From positions 145,527 through 209,526 of the forward strand of contig NZ_CABVPN010000012.1 of the NCBI RefSeq assembly GCF_902499115.1: 64,000 nt of DNA, written 5' to 3'. Shown here in pieces: positions 40,319 to 50,498 of the stretch. The stretch's first letter is position 1. The number at the start of each line of letters is the position of its first letter. The translations under genes were made by a program, and so were the position numbers. The DNA is from Burkholderia diffusa. Its GTDB lineage: Bacteria > Pseudomonadota > Gammaproteobacteria > Burkholderiales > Burkholderiaceae. The notes beneath the pieces are model-generated. The model saw only the letters and a program-made list of their open reading frames with translations, was not told the origin of the DNA and ran no database searches.

Positions 40319-42621
40319 CGACCGACGTCCCGATCGCCGAACTCGCGCGTGCGGCCGGGCTGGAGCCCGACTGGATCGATGCGGGCGGCGTCGCCCGGCG
40401 AGTCGACGACGACGCGCTCATGGCGCTCGTCGGTGCGCTCGGCTGGCCGTGCGGCACGCCGATCGAGCGGGTCGACAGCGCGGCCGCGCTCGCCGACGCG
40501 CACGACGCGACGCCGCGCGTCGTGACCGGCGACGCCGGCGTGCCGCTCACGCTGCCACGCGGTGTCGCACCGCCCGGCGCACGCTTCCGGATTTCACTCG
40601 AAACGGGCGGACACATCGACGGGCGCGTGAACGGCGCGGGCGAATACGGCACGCTGCCGCCGCTCGCGCTGCCCGGCTATCACGCACTCGACATCGGCGA
40701 GCAGCGGATCGGGCTTGCGATCGCGCCGCCGCGTACACGGCCGTTCGATGCCTGCGACGACGCGCCGGACGCGCAGCACCGCTGGGGCATCGCGGCTCAG
40801 ATTTACAGCCTGCGCCGCACCGGCGACGACGGCGCGGGCGACTACACCGCGCTCGCCGGCCTCGCCACGCGTGCGGCGCGGCACGGCGCGCACGCGGTCG
40901 CAATCAGTCCGACGCATGCCGGGTACCCGGCGCTGCCCGAACACGACAGCCCGTATTCACCGTCGTCGCGGCGCTGGCACAACGTCGCGTATCTCGACTG
41001 CGATGCGGTGCCGGGGGCCGATATCGTGCGGCGAATGAGCGGCGCGGCGCCGGGCATGCCGAACGCAGCCGACACGCCGCTGATCGACTGGCCGCACGTG
41101 CTGCCGCTGAAGCTGCGCCGGTTGCGCGCGTGTTTCGATGCGTGGCGCGCGAACGGCGAGCCGTCGCGCGACGCGTTCGAGCGGTTCCGCGCGTCGGGCG
41201 GCACGGCACTCGACGCGCACGCGCGCTTCGACGCGCTGCAGGCGTTCTGCATCGAACACGGGATCGGCGCGGACTGGCGGCAATGGCCCGCGCAGTGGCT
41301 GACGCCGGCGTCAGCCGAGGTCGACGCCTTCGCCCGTGCGCATGCCGAGACGATCGCGTTCCATACGTTCCTGCAATGGTGCGCGTCGGACGCGCTCGGC
41401 AACGCACAGCGTGCGGCGCGCGATACGGGAATGACGATCGGGCTGATCGCCGACCTCGCGGTGGGCTCCGATCGCGCGGGCAGCGATGCGTGGGCGCACG
41501 GCGCGACACTGCTGCGCGGCGTGTCGGTCGGCGCGCCGCCCGACCTGTTCAATGCAGACGGCCAGGCATGGGGCGTGACGACGTGGACGCCCGCCGCGCT
41601 GCGCGCGTGCGGCTTCGCGCCGTTCGTCGAGCTGCTGCGCGCGGCCTTCGCGCATGCGGGCGGGATCCGCATCGATCACGTGCTCGGCTTCGCGCGGATG
41701 TGGATCGTGCCGGAGGGCCGGTCGCCGCGCGACGGCGCGTACCTGCGCTATCCGTTCGACGATCTCGTGCGGCTCGTCGCGCTGGAAGCGGCACGGCATC
41801 GCGCGGTCGCGATCGGCGAGGATCTCGGCACGGTGCCGGAAGGTTTTCGCGAGCGGCTCGGCGCGCAGGGTATCGCGGGGATGCGCGTGCTGTGGTTCGA
41901 ACGTGAAGCCGGTCGCGCATTTCGGCCGCCGTCGGCGTGGGATCGCGACGCGATCGCGATGACGTCGACGCATGATCTGCCGACGGTGGCCGGCTGGTGG
42001 CGTGGTGTCGATCTCGAATGGCGGCGGGTCGTGGCCGGGGCGGGCCCGGACGCGGATGCCAATACCGATGCGGCCACGCATGCGGCTCACCGGAGCGACC
42101 AGGTGCGGCGAGCCGCGAGTGCACGCAATGCCGGCGACGACATCGGTCGCGCCGCGGCCGCACACGGCTCGGGCCGGGACGAACGAAACAATCCGGTCAT
42201 GCGTGACGATACGCCGGCCACGGATGACAGCCACGGCGCGCCCTCCGCGCCGAACACACCGTCGCCCGCCCCGGACCTCACGGCCGCCCGGGCCGAACGC
42301 GCCACCGACCGCGCGATGCTGTGGCGCGCGTTGCAGCACGCGGGCTGCGCACCGGTGAGCGATCCGGTCCCGCCCGCCGATATGCCGCCGGTCGGCGCCG
42401 TCCTCGCGTACGTCGCGCGCAGCCCGTCGCCGCTCGCGATCGTGCCGCTCGAGGATCTGCTCGCACTGGCCGAACAGCCGAACCTGCCCGGCCCGCCATG
42501 CGGCCACCCGAACTGGCTGCGCCGATTGCCGCGCACGGTCGACGCGCTGTTCGACGCTGACGTTCGCACACGCATCGCGACGATCGAGCGCGCACGCCAT
42601 GTACCGGAGGACGATGCATGA
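40315..42621 (+). CDS. malQ: 4-alpha-glucanotransferase (amylomaltase) with a large disordered insert
   Basis: 768 residues (E. coli MalQ 694). GH77 motifs: AISPTHAGYPALPEHDSPYSPSSR-type loop, GIRIDHVLGF (nucleophile about Asp454), AIGEDLGTVPEGF (Glu), TSTHDLPTVAGWW (transition-state Asp). The enzyme shuffles short malto-oligosaccharides left after debranching. Between about residues 575 and 660 lies an Ala/Asp/Arg/Pro-rich, low-complexity stretch with no parallel in E. coli MalQ, set into the C-terminal part of the barrel; the frame stays open through it. ATGA overlaps with treZ and treY. Confidence 0.9.
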   Translation: MTTDVPIAELARAAGLEPDWIDAGGVARRVDDDALMALVGALGWPCGTPIERVDSAAALADAHDATPRVVTGDAGVPLTLPRGVAPPGARFRISLETGGHIDGRVNGAGEYGTLPPLALPGYHALDIGEQRIGLAIAPPRTRPFDACDDAPDAQHRWGIAAQIYSLRRTGDDGAGDYTALAGLATRAARHGAHAVAISPTHAGYPALPEHDSPYSPSSRRWHNVAYLDCDAVPGADIVRRMSGAAPGMPNAADTPLIDWPHVLPLKLRRLRACFDAWRANGEPSRDAFERFRASGGTALDAHARFDALQAFCIEHGIGADWRQWPAQWLTPASAEVDAFARAHAETIAFHTFLQWCASDALGNAQRAARDTGMTIGLIADLAVGSDRAGSDAWAHGATLLRGVSVGAPPDLFNADGQAWGVTTWTPAALRACGFAPFVELLRAAFAHAGGIRIDHVLGFARMWIVPEGRSPRDGAYLRYPFDDLVRLVALEAARHRAVAIGEDLGTVPEGFRERLGAQGIAGMRVLWFEREAGRAFRPPSAWDRDAIAMTSTHDLPTVAGWWRGVDLEWRRVVAGAGPDADANTDAATHAAHRSDQVRRAASARNAGDDIGRAAAAHGSGRDERNNPVMRDDTPATDDSHGAPSAPNTPSPAPDLTAARAERATDRAMLWRALQHAGCAPVSDPVPPADMPPVGAVLAYVARSPSPLAIVPLEDLLALAEQPNLPGPPCGHPNWLRRLPRTVDALFDADVRTRIATIERARHVPEDDA

Positions 42622-45383
42622 TCCCGCGCGCGACCCTGAGATTGCAACTGCATGCGGGCTTCACGTTCGAGGACGCGGCCGCGCACGCAGACTATTTCGC
42701 GCGGCTCGGCGTGAGCCACCTGTACCTGTCGCCGATCACGACGGCCGAGCCCGGCTCGACGCACGGCTACGACACTGTCGACCATCGCACGACCCGCGCC
42801 GAACTCGGCGGCGAAGCCGGTTTCCGCCGCCTCATCGACGCGCTGCGTGCGCGCGGCCTCGGCGTGATCGTCGATATCGTGCCGAACCACATGGGTGTCG
42901 GCGGCGCGTCGAACGGCTGGTGGAACGACGTGCTCGAATGGGGAGCGGCGAGCCCGTACGCACACTACTTCGACATCGACTGGCATCCGCCCGATACGGC
43001 GCTCGACGGCAAGGTGCTGCTGCCCTGCCTCGGCGCACCCTACGGCGACGCGCTCGCGGCCGGCGACATCATGCTCGGCGCCGATCCTTCAGCCGGATGC
43101 TTCTTCCTCGCCTGCCCGGGCAGGAGGTTGCCGGTCGCCGCCGCAACTTATGCGGAAATCCTGCGCATCGCCAATCGGGCGGACCTGAACGCACTCGCCG
43201 AACGTTTCGCTGGCGCGTCGGTACGTGGCAGCGCGCGCCTCGCGGATGCACACGCGGCGCTGCGCGACTACGCCGCCACCCATGGCCCGCATGCGTTCGA
43301 CGCGATCCTGCGCGGCGCCGATCCGCGCCGCGCGCGCTCGCGCGCGTGCCTGCACCGGCTGCTCGAACGCCAGCATTACCGGCTCGCATGGTGGCGCACG
43401 GCCGCCGACGAACTGAACTGGCGGCGATTCTTCGACATCGCGACGCTCGCGGCCGTGCGCGTCGAAGACGAAGCGGTGTTCGACGCGGTGCACGCACTGC
43501 CGTTGGAACTTCATGCCGCCGGCTTCATCGACGGCCTGCGCGTCGATCACGTCGACGGCCTCGCCGACCCGCGTGCGTACTGCCGGCGCCTGCATGCGCG
43601 GCTCGCCGCGCAGCGCGACGAGCGGCCGTATGTCGTCGTCGAGAAGATTCTTGCGGCGGGCGAGACGCTGCGCGAGGACTGGCGCGTCGACGGCACGACC
43701 GGTTACGACTTCATGAACGACGTCGCCGCGCTGCTGCACGACCCGGCTGGTGCCGCGCCGCTCGCCGCGCACTGGGCGGCCGTGTCGGGTTCGGCGCGCT
43801 CGTTCGCTCAGGAAGCGGTGGCCGGCAAGCGGCGCGTGCTGACACGGCAGCTTGCGGGCGAGCATGAACGCGTCGCGCGGGCGTTGCACCGCGTCGCCCG
43901 TGCCGCGCCCGCGACGCGCGACATCAGCCGGATTGCGATCCATCGGGTGCTGGGCGAGCTCGCCGTGCATCTGCCCGTGTACCGGCTCTACCCGACCCTC
44001 GGCGACGAACCGACCGGTGCCGATCGTCGCGTGCTGGCGCACGCGTACGACGCGGCGTGCGCGGCGATCGATCCGTCCGACCGCTACGCGCTCGATCGCG
44101 TCGCCGGCTGGCTCGGGCTGCCCGGCACGCGCGTGCCGCGCGCGGATGCCGCGGCGCTGCACGCGGCGCGTGTCGCGTTCGCGCAGCTCACCGCGCCGCT
44201 CGCCGCGAAGGGTGTCGAGGACACGGCCAACTATCGCTACGGACGGCTGCTGTCGCGCAACGAGGTCGGCGCCGATGCCGGCGAGTTCAGCCTGTCGCGC
44301 GGCGCGTTCCATGCACGCAACCGGCGACGCGCGCACACCGTTCCGCACACGCTCGTCGCGACAGCGACGCATGATCACAAGCGCGGCGAGGATGCGCGCG
44401 CGCGGCTTGCGGTGCTGAGCGAAGTGCCGGACCGGTGGCGCGCGGTGTCGCTCGAGTGGTCCGCGTTGAACAAGCCTTGGCGCGGCGGCGCGCATCGCGA
44501 TCTTGCATGGACGCCGGGGCCTGCCGCGGAGGCGATGCTGTACCAGACGCTGGTCGGCTGCTGGCCGCCGGGGCTCGCGCCCGACGATGCGGCCGGACTC
44601 GCGGCGCTCGCGGAGCGCGTGGTGCGGTGGCAGACGAAGGCGCTGCGCGAGGCGAAACAGCATACGGACTGGCTCGCGCCGAACGCGGACTACGAGCGCG
44701 CTTGCGAGGCGTTCGTCCGCGCGATCCTGACGCCGCACGGCACGCGCGATTTCGCGCATCGACTGCATGCGTTCGTCGCGCGGATCGCGCCGGCCGGCGT
44801 CGTCAACAGTCTCGCGCAGGCGGCGTTGCGGATGGCGTCGCCGGGCGTGCCCGACCTGTATCAAGGTACCGAGTCATGGGATCACTCGCTCGTCGATCCG
44901 GACAACCGGCGCGACGTGCCGTTTGCGAAGCTGGCGGCCGAACGGGTCGACGAACCGGTCGCCGCGTACCTGCGCGACTGGCCCGATGCGCGGGTGAAGC
45001 GCGCGCTCGTCGAGCGGATGCTCGCGTTGCGCACGCGCTGGCCAACGACGTTCGCGGACGGCGCGTACGTGCCGCTGCGCGTTCGCGGAAAACTCGGGCG
45101 GCACGCGGTGGCGTTCGCGCGCTGCGACGAAGCGGCGACGGTCGTGGTCGCGGTGACGCGGCTCGCGTGCCGGCTGCTCGGCGAAGCGCCGGCGCTACCG
45201 CGCGTGGAACCACGGGCATGGGGCGATACGGCCGTGGTCGTGCCGCAAGGCGCCGGCGAGCGGTGGATCGACTGGCTGAGCGACGGAAGCGAAGTCGCGG
45301 CGCCTGACGGCGTGATTCGGCTCGAGCGCTGTCTGGGTGCGTTGCCGGTGGCGGTGCTCGTCGCGGCACGCGTTCGGAATTGA
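42618..45383 (+). CDS. treY: Malto-oligosyltrehalose synthase
   Basis: 921 residues, GH13 subfamily 26. ATLRLQLHAGFTFEDAAAHA, HLYLSPITTAEPGSTHGYD, IVDIVPNHMGVGG, GLRVDHVDGLADPRAYC (nucleophile Asp310), YVVVEKILAAGE (Glu342). The large C-terminal part has TASGT-like VEDTANYRYGRLLSRNEVG and TATHDHKRGEDARARL, typical of TreY. It turns the reducing-end glucose of glucan chains into an alpha,alpha-1,1 link. Last gene of the operon; it converges with arsH, 83 bases away, and I see no clear terminator hairpin. Confidence 0.94.
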   Translation: MIPRATLRLQLHAGFTFEDAAAHADYFARLGVSHLYLSPITTAEPGSTHGYDTVDHRTTRAELGGEAGFRRLIDALRARGLGVIVDIVPNHMGVGGASNGWWNDVLEWGAASPYAHYFDIDWHPPDTALDGKVLLPCLGAPYGDALAAGDIMLGADPSAGCFFLACPGRRLPVAAATYAEILRIANRADLNALAERFAGASVRGSARLADAHAALRDYAATHGPHAFDAILRGADPRRARSRACLHRLLERQHYRLAWWRTAADELNWRRFFDIATLAAVRVEDEAVFDAVHALPLELHAAGFIDGLRVDHVDGLADPRAYCRRLHARLAAQRDERPYVVVEKILAAGETLREDWRVDGTTGYDFMNDVAALLHDPAGAAPLAAHWAAVSGSARSFAQEAVAGKRRVLTRQLAGEHERVARALHRVARAAPATRDISRIAIHRVLGELAVHLPVYRLYPTLGDEPTGADRRVLAHAYDAACAAIDPSDRYALDRVAGWLGLPGTRVPRADAAALHAARVAFAQLTAPLAAKGVEDTANYRYGRLLSRNEVGADAGEFSLSRGAFHARNRRRAHTVPHTLVATATHDHKRGEDARARLAVLSEVPDRWRAVSLEWSALNKPWRGGAHRDLAWTPGPAAEAMLYQTLVGCWPPGLAPDDAAGLAALAERVVRWQTKALREAKQHTDWLAPNADYERACEAFVRAILTPHGTRDFAHRLHAFVARIAPAGVVNSLAQAALRMASPGVPDLYQGTESWDHSLVDPDNRRDVPFAKLAAERVDEPVAAYLRDWPDARVKRALVERMLALRTRWPTTFADGAYVPLRVRGKLGRHAVAFARCDEAATVVVAVTRLACRLLGEAPALPRVEPRAWGDTAVVVPQGAGERWIDWLSDGSEVAAPDGVIRLERCLGALPVAVLVAARVRN

Positions 45384-45466
45384 ATCGGTCCGGATGGCTG
45401 TGGATCGTGGTCGCACACGCTGCCTGTCTCGATCGTGTCTCGCGAGACGACGCACTCGCCGCTCCT

Positions 45467-46189
45467 TCAGATCGCCCGCTGATTCACCCGCTTCGACAAT
45501 TCCTCCGCGCTCTCCTTCCGCTCGCTGTACCGGTCGACCAGATACGAATCGATGTCGCGCGTCAGCAGCGTGAATTTCACCAGCTCCTCCATCACGTCGA
45601 CGACGCGATCGAAATAGGCCGACCGCCTCATTCGCCCTGCTTCGTCGAATTCCATGAACGCCTTGGCCACCGACGACTGGTTCGGGATCGTCAGCATCCG
45701 CATCCAGCGCCCGAGCACGCGCATCTGGTTCACCGCGTTGAATGACTGCGAGCCGCCGCTGACCTGCATCACCGCGAGCGTCTTGCCCTGGGTCGGCCGC
45801 ACGGCGCCGATCGACAGCGGAATCCAGTCGATCTGCGACTTCATGATGCCGGTCATCGCGCCGTGTCGTTCCGGCGAGCACCACACCATCCCTTCGGACC
45901 ACTGCACCAGTTCGCGCAGCTCGACGACCTTCGGGTGACTCTCCGGCGCATCGTCGGGCAACGGCAGGCCGCTCGGATTGAACATGCGCACCTCGGCGCC
46001 CATCGCTGTGAGCAGGCGCCCGGCCTCCTCGACGAGTAGGCGGCTGAACGAACGCTCGCGCAGCGAACCGTACAGCAGCAGGAAACGCGGCGGATGCGTG
46101 GACGGCGAAGCCGGCCGCAAGCGGCTTGCGTCCGGCACGCGAAAGAGTTCGGGGTCGAGTTGCGGCAGGTCGGTCAGTCGGTCGGTCAT
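45467..46189 (-). CDS. arsH: Arsenical resistance protein ArsH (NADPH-dependent flavin oxidoreductase)
   Basis: 240 residues. FLLLYGSLRERSFSRLLVEE (FMN phosphate loop), WCSPERHGAMTGIMKSQIDW and GKTLAVMQVSGGSQSFNAVNQMR are ArsH signatures. Known members reduce or oxidise organoarsenicals and quinones with FMN; trivalent methylarsenical oxidation has been shown for some. It is last in the ars operon, 20 bases after acr3. Confidence 0.94.
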   Translation of the reverse strand: MTDRLTDLPQLDPELFRVPDASRLRPASPSTHPPRFLLLYGSLRERSFSRLLVEEAGRLLTAMGAEVRMFNPSGLPLPDDAPESHPKVVELRELVQWSEGMVWCSPERHGAMTGIMKSQIDWIPLSIGAVRPTQGKTLAVMQVSGGSQSFNAVNQMRVLGRWMRMLTIPNQSSVAKAFMEFDEAGRMRRSAYFDRVVDVMEELVKFTLLTRDIDSYLVDRYSERKESAEELSKRVNQRAI

Positions 46190-46209
46190 GGATGGATTCC
46201 GTGGTTGGC

Positions 46210-47280
46210 TCAAGCGCGCTCGTACCAGCCCTTCGACCGGTTCACGATGCGCACCACCAGCAGCATGACCGGCACCTCGATCAGCACGCCGACGACGGTC
46301 GCGAGCGCCGCGCCGGAGTGAAAACCGAACAGGCTGATCGCGGCCGCGACGGCGAGCTCGAAGAAATTGGATGCGCCGATCAGCGCGGACGGGCACGCGA
46401 CTTCGTGCTTCTCGCCCACCGCGCGGTTGAGCCAGTACGCGAGCGCCGCGTTGAAGAACACCTGGATCAGGATCGGCACCGCGAGCAGCGCAATCACCAG
46501 CGGCTGCTTCAGGATCGCTTCGCCCTGGAACGCGAACAGCAGCACGAGCGTCGCGAGCAGCGCGGCGATCGACCACGGGCCGATTTTCGCCATCGCGGCA
46601 TCGAACGCCGCCTGGCCGCTCCGCAGCAGCCGCTTGCGCCAGAGCTGCGCGAGAATCACCGGAATCACGATGTAGAGCAGCACCGACGTGAGCAGTGTCG
46701 CCCACGGCACGGTAATCGCGGACATCCCCAGCAGCAGCCCGACCAGCGGCGCGAACGCGATCACCATGATGCTGTCGTTCAGCGCGACCTGCGACAGCGT
46801 GAACAGCGGATCGCCGCCCGTGAGCCGACTCCACACGAACACCATCGCCGTGCACGGCGCGGCGGCCAGCAGGATCAGGCCGGCGACGTAGCTGTCGATC
46901 TGGTCCGCCGGCAGCATCGGCGCGAACAGCTGGCGGATGAACAGCCAGCCGAGGAAGGCCATCGAGAACGGCTTGACGAGCCAGTTCACGGCGAGGGTGA
47001 CGCCGATCCCCCTCACGTGCCGTCGCACTTCATGCAGCGCGCCGAAATCGACCTTCACGAGCATCGGGATAATCATCACCCAGATCAGCAGCCCGACCGG
47101 CAGGTTCACTTGCGCATACTCGATGCGGCCGATGCGCTGGAACAGGTCGGGCAGCACCTGGCCGAGCGCGATGCCGGCGACGATGCACAGCGCGACCCAG
47201 ACCGTCAGGTAGCGTTCGAAGAAATTGATCGCCGGCTTCGCGGCGGCGTTGCAAGGCGGGATGGTATTGGACGTATTCAT
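46210..47280 (-). CDS. acr3: Arsenite exporter of the ACR3 family
   Basis: 356 residues, ten membrane segments. FERYLTVWVALCIVAGIALG, LPVGLLIWVMIIPMLVKVDF, LLAAAPCTAMVFVWSRLTGG (essential Cys of ACR3 in the APCTAMV motif) and ALNDSIMVIAFAPLVGLLLG identify ACR3, not ArsB. It pumps arsenite out, driven by the membrane potential. It lies between arsC and arsH. Confidence 0.94.
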   Translation of the reverse strand: MNTSNTIPPCNAAAKPAINFFERYLTVWVALCIVAGIALGQVLPDLFQRIGRIEYAQVNLPVGLLIWVMIIPMLVKVDFGALHEVRRHVRGIGVTLAVNWLVKPFSMAFLGWLFIRQLFAPMLPADQIDSYVAGLILLAAAPCTAMVFVWSRLTGGDPLFTLSQVALNDSIMVIAFAPLVGLLLGMSAITVPWATLLTSVLLYIVIPVILAQLWRKRLLRSGQAAFDAAMAKIGPWSIAALLATLVLLFAFQGEAILKQPLVIALLAVPILIQVFFNAALAYWLNRAVGEKHEVACPSALIGASNFFELAVAAAISLFGFHSGAALATVVGVLIEVPVMLLVVRIVNRSKGWYERA

Positions 47281-47348
47281 CGGACAGGATTCGATGCTGG
47301 AACGACACAAGCGGCACACGGGTTCGCGCGTGCCCTCCGTGCGGACGC

Positions 47349-47843
<495 letters not shown>

Positions 47844-47865
47844 CGGCGGGTGTGTAGACGTGTGC

Positions 47866-48201
47866 CTACGTTTGGTCGGAGCAGGAGGTCGAACAGGCGG
47901 AGACCGGCGCGCACGGATTGCCGCCGCAGCAGTTCTCGGTCAGGTAGCCGATCAGCCCGTTCATCGTCGCGAAGTTCGCGCAATAGAACACGAAGCGGCC
48001 TTCCTGGCGGCTCGTGACGAGCTGCGCGTGGGCCAGTTCCTTCAGATGAAACGACAGCGACGACGGCGGCACGTCGAGCAGCGTCGCGATTTGCCCCGCA
48101 GGCAGGCCCGACGGGCCGGCCTGCACGAGCGCGCGGAATACGGCGAGGCGCGACTCGTGCGCGAGGGCCGACAGGGCGGCGATGGTCTGGTTCGTTTCCA
48201 T
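47866..48201 (-). CDS. arsR: ArsR-family metalloid-responsive repressor
   Basis: 111 residues. Winged helix: LSALAHESRLAVFRALVQAG, GQIATLLDVPPSSLSFHLKE (recognition helix) and VTSRQEGRFVFYCAN (wing). The end is cysteine-rich (ENCCGGNPC, SACSTSC), as in ArsR proteins whose As(III) site is C-terminal rather than in the recognition helix. It heads the ars operon and probably represses it through the operator just before its start. Confidence 0.92.
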   Translation of the reverse strand: METNQTIAALSALAHESRLAVFRALVQAGPSGLPAGQIATLLDVPPSSLSFHLKELAHAQLVTSRQEGRFVFYCANFATMNGLIGYLTENCCGGNPCAPVSACSTSCSDQT

Positions 48202-48203
48202 TG

Positions 48204-48219
48204 TTCGATATTACTCGAA
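48204..48219 (-). promoter_or_regulatory. Putative ArsR operator TTCGA-N6-TCGAA
   Basis: A 5-6-5 inverted repeat ends three bases before the arsR start codon, and its centre contains TAATAT on the minus strand, a possible -10. Binding here would block transcription. The unusually short leader means either the true start is downstream or the message is nearly leaderless. Confidence 0.5.
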
Positions 48220-48350
48220 ATATGGAAACGAAGGAATCAGTGCTACTCGGCCCCGACTCTTTCCGCGGCGACGATTCGATCCAGCTTGCGCTCGTCGCTT
48301 GCTATCGCCCGGAGCGACTGGCGGGCCAGCAACAAGCGCTCAAGGTCCCA

Positions 48351-48605
48351 TCACTCTTCCGGCGGCGTCGCGCCGCTGTCATCTTCCCAATGCGGCTCGG
48401 CGGTCTTGTGACCGCCGCTCGTCGCCACCGGCCCGTTCCCGCCGCCGCGTTCGGCCTGCCGTGCAGCGTTACCGGCGTTACGTGACGTCGCCGCGCGCAC
48501 GCGTGCCCGCGTGCGGGTCGGCGCCACGGTCCGCTGTTCATCGCCGCCGCGCTCGTCGGTCGACGGCGCATCGTTCGTCTTTCGCACATTCGAGGCTGCG
48601 TTCAT
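48351..48605 (-). CDS. Small disordered hypothetical protein
   Basis: 84 residues, charged and Gly/Ala/Arg-rich, starting MNAASNVRKTNDAPSTDERG and ending acidic. No fold is expected. A strong AGGAG seven bases before the ATG supports translation. It is divergent from the decarboxylase-like gene. No family recognised. Confidence 0.6.
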   Translation of the reverse strand: MNAASNVRKTNDAPSTDERGGDEQRTVAPTRTRARVRAATSRNAGNAARQAERGGGNGPVATSGGHKTAEPHWEDDSGATPPEE

Positions 48606-48722
48606 GTGTCACTCCTGAGTCATCGAAAGCATCCATCGCCCCGATGCAGCAATTTCGATGCCGCGCACCGGGCAAGCGCATTGCTGCCTGCGTTCGTATC
48701 GCAATTCTTGCCGGAGATGACC

Positions 48723-49970
48723 ATGCCGACCGATCCCAGCACGTCGCCCGCCACGCGCCATCGCCTCGGCGAATGGATGACCGGAGAGGAATCGCACATG
48801 GCCGCGTACCGCGAAAAAATCGCGAACGACGCACGCGCGCATGCCGGCGAACAGTTGCGCACACCGGCCGTGCAGGAACTCGCGCGGCTGTTCGACGACG
48901 CCGTGCTGCGCATGAGCCTCACCCGCGCGATCGACGAGGCACGCGAAGCGGGCCGCACGCTCGGCTACGCATCGATCGACGAACTGATGACGGTGATCGA
49001 TCACCTGATGACCTACACGCCGCCATTCAGCGAAACGAGCCTGATCGTATGCCCGCTGAACGCGTTCCTCGACTGGCCGATGTGCATGCCGTCGGGCCAC
49101 GCGGTGTTTCGCGACGCGGCGGTCAACGCGCATCTGAAGCGGGTGCTGAACGTGTGGTGCGACTTCCTCGGCGGCCCGCATTCGCGCGCGCATCTCGACA
49201 CGTCGCCGCCCGACGGCTGGTTCTGCGACGAGGCGCGCAAGCGCCTCGGCCTGTCGCAGTTCCAGTATCGCGAGGACCAGCCGCACTGGGGCTTCGACTC
49301 GTGGAACGACTTCTTCACGCGACGCTTTCGCGCGGGTGCGCGGCCGGTCGCGGCACCGGACGATGCGCACGTGATCGTCAGCGCATGCGAGGCTGCGCCG
49401 TATCAAACCGCATCGAACGTGAAGATCCGCGACAGGTTCTGGATCAAGGGCCAGCCTTATTCGCTGCGCGACATCTTCACGCCCGCGCGACTGCCGCTCG
49501 CCGAACGGTTCGCCGGCGGCGATCTGTACCAGGCGTATCTGAGCGCGTACAACTATCATCGCTGGCACGCACCGGTACGCGGCACCGTCACGCACGCGTA
49601 CCGGGTCGACGGCACCTACTACTCGGTCGCCGAAGCGGAGGGCCCGGACCCGGCCGGGCTCAACGACTCGCAGGGATACATGACGGCCGTCGCCGCACGC
49701 GCGATCGTCGCGATCGACTGCGACGATCCCGGGATCGGGACCGTCGCGGCCGTGTTCGTCGGAATGGGTGATGTCTCGTCCTGCATCGTCGAAGTCGTGC
49801 CGGGGCAGCGCGTCGAGAAGGGCGACGAGATCGGCTATTTCCAGTACGGCGGCTCGACCTGCTGCCTGCTGTTCGAGACCGGCGTGATCGACCGCTTCTG
49901 GTTCGCGCCGCCGTTCGACGGCGATACCCCGGTCGTGCAGGTCAACGCGCCGGTCGCGATCGCACGCTGA
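48723..49970 (+). CDS. Phosphatidylserine decarboxylase-like enzyme
   Basis: 415 residues. The N-terminal 160 residues (LARLFDDAVLRMSLTRAIDE, YTPPFSETSLIVCPLNAFLD) resemble the 'phosphatidylserine decarboxylase associated' domain; the rest is a Psd domain: WNDFFTRRFRAGARPV, FAGGDLYQAYLSAYNYHRWH (catalytic His) and YGGSTCCLLFE. The GGST motif is the self-cleavage site; Ser378 would become the pyruvoyl group. Related fungal and bacterial enzymes act on other substrates, e.g. amino acids, so the substrate is open. Start chosen by GGAG 7 bases upstream of MPTD. Confidence 0.82.
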   Translation: MPTDPSTSPATRHRLGEWMTGEESHMAAYREKIANDARAHAGEQLRTPAVQELARLFDDAVLRMSLTRAIDEAREAGRTLGYASIDELMTVIDHLMTYTPPFSETSLIVCPLNAFLDWPMCMPSGHAVFRDAAVNAHLKRVLNVWCDFLGGPHSRAHLDTSPPDGWFCDEARKRLGLSQFQYREDQPHWGFDSWNDFFTRRFRAGARPVAAPDDAHVIVSACEAAPYQTASNVKIRDRFWIKGQPYSLRDIFTPARLPLAERFAGGDLYQAYLSAYNYHRWHAPVRGTVTHAYRVDGTYYSVAEAEGPDPAGLNDSQGYMTAVAARAIVAIDCDDPGIGTVAAVFVGMGDVSSCIVEVVPGQRVEKGDEIGYFQYGGSTCCLLFETGVIDRFWFAPPFDGDTPVVQVNAPVAIAR

Positions 49971-50011
49971 ACCGCGCGCCGGCCCCGCGCGCGAGCATCA
50001 TGCATCGCGTG

Positions 50012-50236
50012 TCACGCGTCGCGACCGCCGGCATCGCGGCCGTCGTCCCGCTGCACGCACCGGACGACCGTCAACCCGTCGGCCGTCAGCGCGGGGCGGC
50101 TCGTGCCGGACGCGTCCGGACGCATCACGATCAACTGTCGTTCCACCAGCGCGACGATGTCGTCGCGGTCGGTCTGGATCTGTTCCGGTGCGCGATGTAC
50201 CAGGAACAGCGCGGCAAATTCATGGGCGGTCAGCAT
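50012..50236 (-). CDS. Small hypothetical protein, winged-helix-like
   Basis: 74 residues from MLTAHEFAALFLVHRAPEQI, with GGGGAAA upstream. DDIVALVERQLIVMRPDASG and ALTADGLTVVRCV have the same 'L.xx.L......LTADG..V' arrangement as the 73-residue cassette proteins (962, 15008), so a small winged-helix fold is possible. Function unknown. A longer reading to 50293 is less likely. Confidence 0.55.
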   Translation of the reverse strand: MLTAHEFAALFLVHRAPEQIQTDRDDIVALVERQLIVMRPDASGTSRPALTADGLTVVRCVQRDDGRDAGGRDA

Positions 50237-50498
50237 GCTTGTTTCCCCGTTGACGGCTTCGCACGATGCAGCGGCGGCATCGCGGCGACGCACGGCGCGA
50301 AACGTGCGCCGGCGACGGGAGAAGCATGCAGGGAGCGTGCCAGATCGTGGGACGCGGCCGCCCTGCTCGCGGCCGACGCGGGGCGCGATGTGTCACCACG
50401 TACCGCGTGACGGCTGCTGCAAAGTTTTCAACGCCGTGTAAGCGAGCACACGCGCGGCGCGCGAGCCGGCCCGCGCGGGCGTCGCGCAGCCGCGCGGA

